Shown: positions 15,653 to 24,998 of the stretch, in pieces | How the letters are laid out: every line of letters begins with the position of its first letter | Numbering within the stretch: the stretch's first letter is position 1 | Origin: Rhodospirillales bacterium | GTDB taxonomy: Bacteria > Pseudomonadota > Alphaproteobacteria > Rhodospirillales > Casp-alpha2 | DNA: 64,000 bases | NCBI GenBank assembly: GCA_017640505.1 | Contig: JAEPQO010000001.1 | Span: 1-64,000, forward strand | Direction: 5' to 3' | Program-made: the position numbers and the translations under genes | The notes under the pieces: generated by a model | The model's database searches: none | The model's input: the letters and a program-made list of their open reading frames with translations, nothing else | Told to the model about the DNA's origin: nothing

Positions 15653-16857
15653 ACCAACCATCCGAAGCCGCCGCCGCGCGGGCGGGTATCCCGCGCTACA
15701 AATCATGGGGCGGCCTGGCGTTGTTCCGTCAGGGGTTCCGGCCGTTTTTCCTTGCGTCGGGCGTCAGCGCCGCGGTTCTGCTGAGCGTCTGGATCATGAT
15801 GCTGGCCCGGCTGATCGACCTGCCCGGCGCGATTTTCGCACCCGCCCACTGGCACGCCCACGAGATGATCTTCGGCACGCTGGCAGCGGCGGTCGCGGGA
15901 TTTCTGCTGACCGCCATTCCCAACTGGACCGGGCGCATGCCGCTGCAGGGCTGGCCGCTGGTCGGCCTGTTCGGCCTCTGGCTCGCCGGGCGCGGGGCGA
16001 TGGTCACCGCCGAGATGATCGGTCTCGAGCTGGCCGCCGTCATCGACGTGTCGTTCCTGTTCGTGCTGCTGGCGGTGGTCGTTCGCGAGATCGTATCCGG
16101 CCGCAACTGGCGCAACCTGCCGGTGATCGTGGCGCTGGCGCTGCTCGGCGCCGCCAACGCAGCCGCGCATCTGGAAACGCTCGGCTACATCGACACCTAC
16201 GACCTCGGCATGCGGGGCGGCATTTCCGTGATCGCGCTGCTGATCGGGCTGATCGGCGGCCGCATCATCCCGAGCTTCACCAACAACTGGCTGGCCAAGC
16301 GGAACGTTACGCAGCGTCCGCGCCCGTTCGGCCGTTTCGATACCGGCGTGATGGCATTGACGGCCGCGGCGCTCGGGCTCTGGACATTCCTGCCTTACCA
16401 TGACTGGACCGGGTACCTGCTTGTCGCCGCCGGTGCCGGCAATGCCCTCAGGTTCATGCGCTGGCAGGGCGCGCGCACGCTGGCCGAGCCGCTGGTGTGG
16501 AGCCTGCATGCCGCCTATGCGTGGCTGCCGCTGGGCCTGATCTTCCTCGGCCTTTCCTATGTGACGGCGGACATGCCGGAAACGGCCGGCCTGCATGCAC
16601 TGACGGCGGGCGCCATGGGCGGCATGATCCTGGCGGTGATGACGCGCGCGACGCTCGGCCACACGGGCCGGACCCTCGCCGCCGACCGCTGGACGACACT
16701 TATATATGTGCTGGGATTGGCCGCCGCCGTGGCGCGCGTCGCCGCCGCCCTGTCCCCGGTCGGGTACGACGCACTGCTGATGACGGCGGGGGTCACGTGG
16801 ATCGCGGCGTTCGGCCTGTTCAGCGTGCGCTACGGCGCCATCCTGCTGCGGCGGTGA
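15649..16857 (+). CDS. nnrS: NnrS family membrane protein
   Basis: 402 residues with about 12 spans. Typical NnrS motifs are RQGFRPFFLASG near the N-terminus, HWHAHEMIFGTLAAAVAGFLLTAIPNW (given here in parts: HWHAHEMIFG, LLTAIPNWTG), GGRIIPSFTNNWL and MTRATLGHTGR. NnrS proteins are heme/copper membrane proteins linked to resistance to NO-derived nitrosative stress. I chose the TTG at 15649, which overlaps the upstream TGA and has AGGAG nine bases before it; an in-frame ATG at 15511 would lie deep inside the upstream gene. Confidence 0.92.
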   Translation: MNQPSEAAAARAGIPRYKSWGGLALFRQGFRPFFLASGVSAAVLLSVWIMMLARLIDLPGAIFAPAHWHAHEMIFGTLAAAVAGFLLTAIPNWTGRMPLQGWPLVGLFGLWLAGRGAMVTAEMIGLELAAVIDVSFLFVLLAVVVREIVSGRNWRNLPVIVALALLGAANAAAHLETLGYIDTYDLGMRGGISVIALLIGLIGGRIIPSFTNNWLAKRNVTQRPRPFGRFDTGVMALTAAALGLWTFLPYHDWTGYLLVAAGAGNALRFMRWQGARTLAEPLVWSLHAAYAWLPLGLIFLGLSYVTADMPETAGLHALTAGAMGGMILAVMTRATLGHTGRTLAADRWTTLIYVLGLAAAVARVAAALSPVGYDALLMTAGVTWIAAFGLFSVRYGAILLRR

Positions 16858-16877
16858 AAACCGGGGAAAGGTGTGCC

Positions 16878-17396
16878 ATGCAGATCGCCATCGTGACGAT
16901 ATCCGACCGCGCCAGCCGGGGCGACTACGAAGACAAAAGCGGCCCGGCCATCGAAGCGTATCTGAAAGCCGCAATCACGACCCCCTGGACGCCGGTCCGA
17001 TGTGTTATTCCGGACGGCCTTGAAAGCGTCAGCGACAAATTTCGTCAGCTATGCGACGACATCGCCGTTGATCTTATCCTTTCGACCGGCGGCACCGGGC
17101 CGTCGCCCCGCGACCTGACGCCGGAAGCCATGGATGCGGTGATCGAAAAGCCGCTGCCGGGCTTCGGGGAACTGATGCGGCGGATCAGCCTGGAACAGGT
17201 GCCGACGGCCATCCTGTCGCGCCAGTCCGCCGGCATCCGGGGAAAGACGCTGATCATCAACCTGCCCGGCAAACCGGCGTCGATCAAAACCTGCCTCGAC
17301 GCGGTCTTCCCGGCGGTCCCGTATTGCCTCGATCTTGCCGGCGCCGGCCGCATCGAGACCGACGAGGCCGTCGTGGCGTGCTTCCGCCCGCAGTAA
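16878..17396 (+). CDS. mogA: Molybdopterin adenylyltransferase-like protein (MogA)
   Basis: 172 residues of the MoaB/MogA fold. It starts MQIAIVTISDRASRGDYEDKSG and has the nucleotide/molybdopterin motif ILSTGGTGPSPRDLTPEA and the INLPGKPASI loop near the C-terminus. MogA adenylylates molybdopterin before molybdate insertion. It lies 20 bases after nnrS, probably in the same operon. Nitrate reductase, the obvious client, is not in this window. GGGGAAAGG precedes the ATG. Confidence 0.9.
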   Translation: MQIAIVTISDRASRGDYEDKSGPAIEAYLKAAITTPWTPVRCVIPDGLESVSDKFRQLCDDIAVDLILSTGGTGPSPRDLTPEAMDAVIEKPLPGFGELMRRISLEQVPTAILSRQSAGIRGKTLIINLPGKPASIKTCLDAVFPAVPYCLDLAGAGRIETDEAVVACFRPQ

Positions 17397-17421
17397 ACGG
17401 ACCGCCCGGCCGGGCACCCCG

Positions 17422-18345
17422 CTATTCCGCGGCGTTGGCCAGCAGACCGCGAAGCCGGTATCCCTCCTCGCCGAAAAAATAGCCGTTGGACATCGGCATT
17501 GCGCCGACTTGCGCTTGAATGACCTCGTTCGCGTCCACCGGATCGGCATCGCCGTCGAGGACCGAGCGGAAGGCCCGCGCGACGGCGGCCATGTCACCGG
17601 AATGAGGCGACAGCCGGAACCGGCGGATGCCCTGCCCGCGCATGGTATCGAGCTCGCCGATGAGGTTCGCGCAACTGTGGGACAGGGTCTGTACCCCGTT
17701 CAGCGCCAGGAACGACTGGCCGTCCAGCGTTTCCAGGTCGAGGCCGTCGGCATCCCGGTCGCAGACGAACTGGCAGCCGTCCTTGCTCAACCCGTGATGG
17801 CGCGCGTGGTAGCAGCGCGCGGAAATGGCCAGCGGTAGCCGGCCGAAGGCGAAGACTTCGATCTCGGCGTCACCCGCCGCAAGATGCCCGATCGAGCGCC
17901 CGGGCAGTTCGACCGGCAGGCATACCCGCTCGGCGCCGTTCGCCTGCAGGTACTGCAGTGTGCCCTCGTTGTAGACGTTCACGAACGGCCCGATGACATG
18001 CGGGCGCCCCGCCAGCAGGGCAACGGCGGAAATATCGTTGGCCTCGACCAACAGGCCGTCCGCCGCATCGATGACATCCTGAACCAAGGCCGCGTCGCGC
18101 CGGTCCATGATGAGGGCAAGCGTCGACAGCACGACTTCCTTTCCGGCGGCCTGCAAACGTTCGATCACCGTCGGCAGATGGGGCGCGATGAACGGGGCAC
18201 GCTTCGCGCACACGACCTCGCCCAGATACACCGTGTCGACCGGGGCCTCGTCGGCGATATGAAAATAGAAATCCCGCCATCGTTCCGGCGCCCAGTTGAA
18301 CAGCACCGGTCCGAACGCCAGCCGCGCCGCGTCTTCTTTGCTCAT
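17422..18345 (-). CDS. ubiV: UbiV, oxygen-independent ubiquinone hydroxylation (U32 family)
   Basis: 307 residues of the U32 peptidase-like family, start MSKEDAARLAFGPVLFNW. Motifs include VYLGEVVCAKRAPF, CLPVELPGRSIGHLA and SARCYHARHHGLSKDGCQF; these Cys residues are candidates for the 4Fe-4S cluster of UbiV. UbiU and UbiV form an oxygen-independent hydroxylase for ubiquinone synthesis. It lies 19 bases after ubiU. An upstream in-frame start at 18417 was rejected because it would run into ubiU. Confidence 0.9.
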   Translation of the reverse strand: MSKEDAARLAFGPVLFNWAPERWRDFYFHIADEAPVDTVYLGEVVCAKRAPFIAPHLPTVIERLQAAGKEVVLSTLALIMDRRDAALVQDVIDAADGLLVEANDISAVALLAGRPHVIGPFVNVYNEGTLQYLQANGAERVCLPVELPGRSIGHLAAGDAEIEVFAFGRLPLAISARCYHARHHGLSKDGCQFVCDRDADGLDLETLDGQSFLALNGVQTLSHSCANLIGELDTMRGQGIRRFRLSPHSGDMAAVARAFRSVLDGDADPVDANEVIQAQVGAMPMSNGYFFGEEGYRLRGLLANAAE

Positions 18346-18364
18346 GCGGGAACGTTCCTTTTTC

Positions 18365-19351
18365 CTATCGCCAGGTCTTCCGGTAGGCGCCGGTCGTCCG
18401 CGCCTGGCCCTCGGCAAGGGCGCTAAGATCCGCCTCGGAAACGTCGCCGCGCGCCGCCGCGTCGACGGCGCGGCGCAGTTCGGAAACGACCTGCGCGACG
18501 TATGCCCGTCCCCGTTGCCGCCCCTCGATCTTCAGCGCCGTGACGCCGGCGTCGATGAGGTCCGGCAGCAGTTCCGCGGCATTCAGACTGGTCGGCTCCT
18601 CGAACAGATACGACGTCCGTCCGCCGGCGACGAAACGCCCCTTGCAGAGCGTCGGATACCCGGCTTTTTCACCCGGAGAGAATGCATTGATCGCGAACTT
18701 GCCCAGCATCGACAGCATCTGGTCACCGTGTTCGACGTAACGGATATGACTGGCCGGTGAACAGACGCCGTTGATGTTCGGCGAACCGCCCGTTGCATAG
18801 GACGACAACGCACAGCGGCCTTCGGCCATGACGCACAGCCCGCCAAACACGAACACCTCGGTTTCGACGTCGATCTCGTCGTGCAGGCGCTTTATTTCCG
18901 GCACCGTCAGGACGCGCGGCAGCACGACACGGCTGATCCCGAACGCCTCGCGGTAGAACGAGATCGCCCGGGGATTGGACGCCGACGCCTGCACCGAGAG
19001 ATGCCGGCGGGTATCCGGATGGTGCTCGGCGGCATACGAGGCGAGACCGATATCGGCGAGGATCAGGGCGTCGGCGCCGAGCCGGGCGGCATCGTCGACG
19101 GCGCGATGCCACGGCGCGAGGTTGCCGGCCTCGGGGAACGTATTGATGGCGACGTAGACATGCGCGCCGGCGGCGTGGGCATAGTCGAGCCCTTCTTCCA
19201 GTTCTTTCCTGCTGAAGTTCAGCCCCGGAAAATTGCGGGCGTTGGTTTCATCCCTGAAACCGAGATAAACGACGTCACCCCCGGCATCCACGGCGGCGCG
19301 GAGAGAGGCGGGCGTCCCGGCCGGACAGACCAGTTCCAGACGCCGGCTCAC
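18365..19351 (-). CDS. ubiU: UbiU, oxygen-independent ubiquinone hydroxylation (U32 family)
   Basis: 328 residues, GTG start overlapping the ubiT stop. U32 features: LVCPAGTPASLRAAVDAGGD, VYLGFRDETNARNFPGLNFS, and the cluster-ligand region FGGLCVMAEGRCALSSY, NGVCSPA and TLCKGRF, all with Cys in the places expected for UbiU. It acts with UbiV to add ring hydroxyls without O2. Placing the three ubi genes next to denitrification genes makes sense, since quinol-fed NO and nitrite reduction needs ubiquinone when oxygen is absent. Confidence 0.93.
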   Translation of the reverse strand: MSRRLELVCPAGTPASLRAAVDAGGDVVYLGFRDETNARNFPGLNFSRKELEEGLDYAHAAGAHVYVAINTFPEAGNLAPWHRAVDDAARLGADALILADIGLASYAAEHHPDTRRHLSVQASASNPRAISFYREAFGISRVVLPRVLTVPEIKRLHDEIDVETEVFVFGGLCVMAEGRCALSSYATGGSPNINGVCSPASHIRYVEHGDQMLSMLGKFAINAFSPGEKAGYPTLCKGRFVAGGRTSYLFEEPTSLNAAELLPDLIDAGVTALKIEGRQRGRAYVAQVVSELRRAVDAAARGDVSEADLSALAEGQARTTGAYRKTWR

Positions 19352-20022
19352 GATGCCCGCCCCCGCTTTTCGCCGCGGCCGGATGCATACATCTCCGGCC
19401 GGTCGGCGAATTTCCGTATCCGTGCGTCCTGTTCGTCAAGCCGGCGTTCGAGTGGCGACACCAGGGCGCGGCGCACCAGTTCCATGTCGGCCGCCGCCAG
19501 CGTGCCAAGCCGGGCGACGCGGCCGGCAAGGGTCGCGAACGGTCCAAGCAGGCGCAGGACATCCTTTGCAAGGTCGATACCTTCGCCGTCGACCGCATTC
19601 CTGAGCGCGACGATCGCTTCGGTATCTCCTTCGACGACGAGGTCGCGCGAGAAAAAAAGCGCGTCGCCGTCGATGTTTCCGTCGAGCAGCTGCAACAGAG
19701 TGGCAAGGGAGCCGCGAACGGTCGCCGTCGCCTGCACCCTGGCCGACGCCCGAACCACGCGCAGATACCGCTTCCGGCTCTGCGGGCGCAGCACGAAATT
19801 GACGGGAACGTCCACGGGATCGATCAGATAGACCGGATCGGTCGCGTCGCCGAGACGTTCGAACAGCCGGGGATGTTCGCGGCGCATGTCGCGCGCCAGG
19901 CGATCGACGATGACCTGCAGGAGTTCCAGCGGCACGGCGCGGACCGGGATGCCCAGCAGCAATACCGGCGAGAACGGCGGCGGCGGCCGGTATCCGCAAC
20001 CCGAAGGGGAACGACGATCCAT
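19348..20022 (-). CDS. ubiT: UbiT, SCP2-type ubiquinone accessory factor
   Basis: 224 residues. The core (about 55-140) is an SCP2/sterol-carrier-like lipid-binding fold: VPVNFVLRPQSRKRYLRVV, ATVRGSLATLLQLLDGNIDGD, then ALFFSRDLVVEGDTEAIVAL. UbiT is thought to present the prenylated intermediates to UbiUV during anaerobic growth. It is the first gene of the ubiTUV operon, divergent from the DUF1858/DUF2249 gene at 20159. Confidence 0.9.
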   Translation of the reverse strand: MDRRSPSGCGYRPPPPFSPVLLLGIPVRAVPLELLQVIVDRLARDMRREHPRLFERLGDATDPVYLIDPVDVPVNFVLRPQSRKRYLRVVRASARVQATATVRGSLATLLQLLDGNIDGDALFFSRDLVVEGDTEAIVALRNAVDGEGIDLAKDVLRLLGPFATLAGRVARLGTLAAADMELVRRALVSPLERRLDEQDARIRKFADRPEMYASGRGEKRGRAS

Positions 20023-20086
20023 GTTCTGGGAACTCCGAAACGCGGCTGGGAAAAGGATACTGACATCCGGGACGCGGCCCTGCCTT

Positions 20087-20101
20087 GACCTCGGTTAGGT
20101 C
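20087..20101. repeat. Inverted repeat in the ubiT divergent promoter region
   Basis: GACCT (20087-20091), five bases, AGGTC (20097-20101). It lies midway between ubiT and the divergent gene at 20159 and may be an operator. It is not an FNR/NNR box. Confidence 0.3.
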
Positions 20102-20158
20102 GTCCGCCGCACCGCGCTGGTAAAATGCACGCACTGTTCCCACAGGAAGAGACAGCCG

Positions 20159-20665
20159 ATGAGCATCGCCATTGCCGCCGATACGTCCTGGCACGACGTG
20201 TTGATGTCGAACGAGGACCTTTTCGACGAGATCGTCGAGCGCAAGGGCGACGCCATCAAGTTCCAGCGCGTCCTGATGAACGAGCGCATCGCGCAGATGC
20301 TGACGCTGGGCGATGTCGAGGCGATGACCGGCATTGCCGGGGGCGAGCTTGTTCGTTTCCTGCAGGGCGAGAACATCGAGATTTTCGGCGACGCGGCCGA
20401 CCCGGATGACGACCCGGTTCTCGCCTCCGGGTTTCCCGTGCACCGGTCGGTCGACGCGCGGCTCATTCTTGATGACGGCAGGGAGCCATTGCCGGAGGTT
20501 CTGGACGCGGCCGGCGAACTGACGCCGGGCATGGTCCTGGACGTCGTCGCCCCGTTTCATCCGCTGCCGCTTCGCCGGTTGCTCGGCCAACGCCGATTTT
20601 CATCTTCGGCGTGGCCGGAAAACGAATGCTGGCGTGTCGTCTTCATGAAACGGAAGGCCGCGTAG
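20159..20665 (+). CDS. DUF1858-like plus DUF2249 two-domain protein
   Basis: 168 residues. The C-terminal half (about 95-166) is a DUF2249 domain: VDARLILDDGREPLPEVLDAA, PGMVLDVVAPFHPLPLRRLL, then WRVVFMKR. The N-terminal part (about 30-75, KFQRVLMNERIAQMLTLGDV) resembles DUF1858-type helices but has no Cys pair. DUF2249 proteins occur repeatedly in denitrification loci, with unclear function. It is divergent from ubiT and lies just before the cobalamin riboswitch. GGAAGAGA precedes the start. Confidence 0.72.
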   Translation: MSIAIAADTSWHDVLMSNEDLFDEIVERKGDAIKFQRVLMNERIAQMLTLGDVEAMTGIAGGELVRFLQGENIEIFGDAADPDDDPVLASGFPVHRSVDARLILDDGREPLPEVLDAAGELTPGMVLDVVAPFHPLPLRRLLGQRRFSSSAWPENECWRVVFMKRKAA

Positions 20666-20704
20666 AAAGGAGGCATGCCCATGAACTGAACCCGACAAAG
20701 TACA

Positions 20705-20885
20705 GACTTTTGCACCTCCCCAGGGTGCCCGCATCCGTAACCGCGGGATAATCGGGAAAACGGTGAAATGCCGTTACGTGCCCAACGCTGTGAAGGGGAC
20801 CTGCCGCACAACACGCCACTGGACGTTTGCACCGGGAAGGCGTGCGGGGGATTGATCCTAAGTCAGAAGACCGGCCCCGGGGAAT
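20705..20885 (+). ncRNA. Cobalamin riboswitch upstream of bluB
   Basis: The conserved elements follow in the right order: GGGTGCC (about 20723), ATCGGGAAAACGGTGAAATG (20751-20770), a GCTGTGAAGGGGACC variant of the core, CCACTGG, CCGGGAAGGCG (20832-20842), and the B12 box AGTCAGAAGACCGGCC (20861-20876). This is an adenosylcobalamin-type leader. It ends about 60 bases before bluB; the GGCCCCGGGGAA segment right after it may hold the expression platform. Confidence 0.9.
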
Positions 20886-20888
20886 TGA

Positions 20889-21737
<849 letters not shown>

Positions 21738-21774
21738 CACCGGCTGGCGCATCCGCTTGCGAGAAGTAGATGAC

Positions 21775-21805
21775 AGGCCGGGGCAAATCGTTTTCACCCC
21801 GGCCT
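21775..21805. terminator. Hairpin between convergent bluB and nnrU
   Basis: AGGCCGGGG (21775-21783) pairs with CCCCGGCCT (21797-21805), a 9-bp stem with a 13-base loop containing TTTT. It lies between the two convergent stops, so it may end both transcripts, although no long T tract follows. Confidence 0.5.
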
Positions 21806-21834
21806 CATCGCACGTGCAACGGGTCGCGCGGCTC

Positions 21835-22446
21835 TCAGGGCAGGATCGCGGCCAGCGGGTCGACGCCGATCACATACGGATGCAGGGCGAGCAGGGCCGC
21901 CCACGCGACAAGGGCGGCAACGGCCGGTTTCCAGAGCGGGGTGGCGGACACGGGCGCCGCGCCGGGAGACGCATCAGAAGGCGCAACGGGGGGCGCGGTC
22001 ATGGTGTTCTTGATCGCCGCCACGGCGGAGATCGCGGCGAACACGCCGAACAGCATGATGGCGCGGGCGTGACCCACATTCAGCAGATGCAGCAACGACC
22101 ACAACAACAGGCCGGCGCTGCCGGGCGCCGGGACCAGGCGGTAGATCCCGGTACGCACCGCACCCGACCGCTGCATGAGACGCGCGGCAATCAGCCACAG
22201 CGCTACCGGCATCACGGCGACGGCAACCCATCGCCCCCATTCCGGCGGCGTCCACAGCCACGGGGCGCCGGCGGCATTGATGTAGGCAACGATCAGCCAC
22301 GCCACGACACCGAGCGAGACGGCGCTGTAAACGATGCGGAATCCACGCAGCCCGAGCATGCCGATGCAGGCCTGGCGCACGCCGGGCGACGACGGCACCA
22401 GGTGCGTCAGAAAAAGCAGGGCAAGGGCGGCGGTAAGTTCGATCAT
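21835..22446 (-). CDS. nnrU: NnrU family membrane protein
   Basis: 203 residues with about six spans. It starts MIELTAALALLFLTHLVPSS, with the family motif HLVPS-SPGVRQ and FRIVYSAVSLGVVAWLIVAY in the second and third spans. LLLWSLLHLLNVGHARAIML and the N-terminal half resemble NnrU/methanethiol-S-methyltransferase-like proteins. NnrU is linked to nitrite/NO reduction gene clusters in rhizobia, and its role is not settled. The longer ORF to 22527 was shortened to the ATG at 22444-22446. Confidence 0.82.
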   Translation of the reverse strand: MIELTAALALLFLTHLVPSSPGVRQACIGMLGLRGFRIVYSAVSLGVVAWLIVAYINAAGAPWLWTPPEWGRWVAVAVMPVALWLIAARLMQRSGAVRTGIYRLVPAPGSAGLLLWSLLHLLNVGHARAIMLFGVFAAISAVAAIKNTMTAPPVAPSDASPGAAPVSATPLWKPAVAALVAWAALLALHPYVIGVDPLAAILP

Positions 22447-22544
22447 GATGGGGGCAACATAGCAGAGACGGACCGGTAGTTCGCGTGTTTGACGTACCGG
22501 TATGCGCGGCACAGACTCAACATTCAAGAGCGGACACGATCATC

Positions 22545-23153
22545 ATGGCCAACTGGGATAAACGATACGCGGGTGCCGAGGCCCGCCTGTTCGGCGACGG
22601 ACCGAACGAGTATGTCCGCGAAGTGATGGCGCGCTCCGACGTCGCACCGGCATCGGCGCTGCTGATCGGCGACGGCGACGGGCGCAACGGAACATGGCTG
22701 GCGGCACGGGGCCTCGACGTCACCGCCGTCGACATTTCCAGGGTGGCAACTGCGCAGGCGCTGGCCCACGACGCCGCGGCCGGTGTCACAGTCGAACGCA
22801 TCACCGCCGACGCCGCCGAATGGACGCCGACGCCCGGGCGCACCTGGGACGCCGCGTTCATGATCTACCTGCAGTGCGAGGCCGATGTCCGGCACCGCGC
22901 CGTCCGCATGGCCACGCAGGCGCTCGCCCCCGGCGGCTGGTTCGTGGCCGAGGGGTTCGCCCCCGACCCGGATGGCACCGGCGAGCTTGGCCCCGGCGAC
23001 GCCGATCTGCTCTATGACAGGGACGCCATCCTCGCCCAGCTCGCGGGCATGCGGACGGTCGAGTCGCTCGCGGGCACGGTGTTCCTGAACGAAGGCGTCA
23101 AGCACACGGGCAACGGCTGCGTGCTCCGGCTGCTGGCGCGGAAGACCGGGTAA
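22545..23153 (+). CDS. SAM-dependent methyltransferase, TehB-like
   Basis: 202 residues with a class I fold. It starts MANWDKRYAGAEARLFGDGP, has the SAM loop ALLIGDGDGRNGTWLAARG (motif I), the acidic residue in VTAVDISRVATAQA, and the motif IV region WDAAFMIYLQCEADVRH. The sequence resembles small TehB/thiopurine-type methyltransferases that act on small molecules. It is divergent from nnrU, with 98 bases between the starts. The substrate is unknown. Confidence 0.8.
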   Translation: MANWDKRYAGAEARLFGDGPNEYVREVMARSDVAPASALLIGDGDGRNGTWLAARGLDVTAVDISRVATAQALAHDAAAGVTVERITADAAEWTPTPGRTWDAAFMIYLQCEADVRHRAVRMATQALAPGGWFVAEGFAPDPDGTGELGPGDADLLYDRDAILAQLAGMRTVESLAGTVFLNEGVKHTGNGCVLRLLARKTG

Positions 23154-23224
23154 TTTTCCCGCAGGCCTCACCTGCCGTGGCCGTCCGGTCGAACACGGCG
23201 TCCAACGTGGCCGCTTCTTGGTCC

Positions 23225-23632
23225 TTAGGAGTCTATGACGAAAACAAGATGGAAAGGTTTGCCTTCAGCCATCCAATTCTTGGTACAGAATTGCCAAGCC
23301 GAAATAAGATGTCCTGCCGTTAGGGTTGCCTTTTTCCATAGATGAGAACTACCCTCGATAAACAGCACATATCCCGATGCGGGCATCCATTCAGATAAAT
23401 CTCGCAAACATTCATCGACTGCATCCCAATTACGGCCAAAGTAATCTGGAAAACTGAGGCTCAATGCCAAGGCCCCGAACAACGCATCGTCGGAGTCAAT
23501 GGTCGAGGCATCAAGTCGCAGTACGCACAAATCAGTTCCCTCGAGTTCCGATCGAGTTTCACTTGCCTGGCTCACAGTACAAAAGTGGATGCATGCAGTA
23601 TCCGGCATATTGAGGACTCTGCTTCGGATCAT
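23225..23632 (-). CDS. Barstar-like ribonuclease inhibitor
   Basis: 135 residues. The barstar-family signature is clear: LRLDASTIDSDDALFGALAL followed by SFPDYFGRNWDAVDECLRDL. Barstar proteins bind and block barnase-type RNases and are common immunity proteins of polymorphic toxins. No barnase-like gene is visible nearby. AGGAGG precedes the start. The gene is the most downstream member of an AT-richer minus-strand cluster that begins with an RHS core remnant, so it is probably an orphan immunity gene. Confidence 0.82.
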   Translation of the reverse strand: MIRSRVLNMPDTACIHFCTVSQASETRSELEGTDLCVLRLDASTIDSDDALFGALALSLSFPDYFGRNWDAVDECLRDLSEWMPASGYVLFIEGSSHLWKKATLTAGHLISAWQFCTKNWMAEGKPFHLVFVIDS

Positions 23633-23743
23633 CATTTCCTCCTAGGGTCGATCTCTATAAATGGGTAGCGGATGCGCTTTTCGCGTTTTGAATCAATCCG
23701 CACGAGTCATGATCTTCGCCGTTGTCACGACGATGTTCCGTAT

Positions 23744-24124
23744 TCAGCCTCCTGAAATAGCCTGATTCATTAAAAATGCGGATAGGCCGACAATCGCCCC
23801 AATTCGATTGATCGAAATTGTCCCATCGACGGCCAGCTGTTTTGTCGAGTTACCGTCATGAAGACTGAGGTAAAATGCATCCTCTTCTTCGTCAAAACTG
23901 TAACGCACAGGGCCATCCGTCCGCGCAATCGAACGCTGCAACTGACTCAGAAAGTTGGGGCCAACCAGCGTTTGAAGATTAAGGATTTCTATTCCCATCA
24001 CCGAATTTTCCCGGTCGAGGTCCAATATGAACGCGGTTGTGAATTCACGCGTTGACTGTTGCGGCTCCCCGAAATGGATCTCGATATTGTGTGCACTGGA
24101 ATGCACTGAAAGCGGTTCGCTCAT
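23744..24124 (-). CDS. Tandem DUF2283-like protein, possible immunity protein
   Basis: 126 residues. Two copies of a DUF2283-like strand pattern appear. The first ends in FILDLDRENSVMGIEILNL (about 30-48). The second runs VRYSFDEEEDAFYLSLHDGN to TISINRIGAIVGLSAF (about 72-118). In typical DUF2283 proteins one copy makes the whole protein. AAAAGGACA precedes two close ATGs; the one used has better spacing. The start of the longer ORF (24235) lies in sequence without a ribosome site. Its place among orphan immunity genes suggests a similar role, which is not proven. Confidence 0.6.
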   Translation of the reverse strand: MSEPLSVHSSAHNIEIHFGEPQQSTREFTTAFILDLDRENSVMGIEILNLQTLVGPNFLSQLQRSIARTDGPVRYSFDEEEDAFYLSLHDGNSTKQLAVDGTISINRIGAIVGLSAFLMNQAISGG

Positions 24125-24271
24125 CGGCATTGTCCTTTTCCAGGTTAGCCTCTGTGGGCGCTTACAATCGACTGACGTCTTCCCGTGACAGTTAAGCGCA
24201 AAGTTCGACATTGCCCGGGGAACCGCGCGTCGCAAGATGCGGTCCCGGCGACGCTCTAGGCAAAGGTTTCC

Positions 24272-24604
24272 TCAATCACCAGGGACCAATACGAAATGGG
24301 CACGCGAACTTTTTGTATCATCGTATTCTACTATGTAGTGCCGTGCGCAAATAGCACTCCGGGAAACATACGCCCTTTTCAACTCCCCATCGTTTAGATC
24401 GCAATGCCAATTGTCATAGTTGAACTCGATTTTTCCCTTATCAATTTCTACAACGTCACCACCAAGGATGGGCACATTCATCAATTCAAGCTCGCCGATC
24501 GCCTGCAACGCTTGCTCTCTCGTGAGTGCCCAGTTGTGCGTCCCGAAATCATGAAGAGGGATTCCACAAGACAGCGACTCTATTACCCTTTCATCAGAAA
24601 TCAT
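24272..24604 (-). CDS. Imm40-like immunity protein
   Basis: 110 residues. The pattern SLSCGIPLHDFGTHNWALTR, then QALQAIGELELMNVPILGGD and FNYDNWHCDLN, is what I know for the Imm40 family of polymorphic-toxin immunity proteins (start helix, NWALTREQA, PILGGDV, YDNW). It is cytoplasmic, with no signal peptide. No toxin gene lies upstream. It is low in GC compared with neighbours outside the patch. Confidence 0.72.
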   Translation of the reverse strand: MISDERVIESLSCGIPLHDFGTHNWALTREQALQAIGELELMNVPILGGDVVEIDKGKIEFNYDNWHCDLNDGELKRAYVSRSAICARHYIVEYDDTKSSRAHFVLVPGD

Positions 24605-24689
24605 TTTCCGGTTCTTTTCAGGTCAAGCGTGCGGCGGCGATCCTCATTCCAAGGCATCAAACGTGGGCCGAAACACGATGGGGTCCGTT

Positions 24690-24929
24690 TCATGATTCTA
24701 CGAAATGATCGTGACAGTATTCGCATAGGTGGCCACCGTTCGATTTATATAACGGCATTGCACCTTGCGCGTTCGGTGCGATGGCCACGCTGCATATCAT
24801 GCAATGCGCGTGTTCGTGCAAAATGTTGGCATCGATACTGCGCCAGTCGTATGTGTTCGCTTCACGTACATTGTCGTCAAAAAAGTCTTTTCCAACGTTG
24901 GCGCCATTTACTTGCACCCAGGTTGCCAT
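24690..24929 (-). CDS. Small Cys-rich protein, paralogue of the CPCC protein's N-terminus
   Basis: 79 residues. After VQVNGANVGKDFFDDNVREA it has HCMICSVAI and LCEYCHDHF, i.e. two CxxC knuckles that should bind one zinc. The arrangement VxVNGxxV ... HCMxC ... C-x2-C-H is shared with residues 5-75 of the protein at 25664-26176. The start at 24929 is favoured over a GTG at 24938 because AAGGAG lies eight bases upstream. The function is unknown. Confidence 0.62.
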   Translation of the reverse strand: MATWVQVNGANVGKDFFDDNVREANTYDWRSIDANILHEHAHCMICSVAIAPNAQGAMPLYKSNGGHLCEYCHDHFVES

Positions 24930-24998
24930 TGATTTCACTCCTTCGCGATCCGCCTATCTGGGACGGCAGCTCCCAGGCGAGCCAGTCTAAGCCGCGCG

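Noticed and set aside
15703..16974. 423-residue minus-strand ORF across nnrS
   Set aside because: Arg/Gln-rich low-complexity product antisense to NnrS motifs; no ribosome site.
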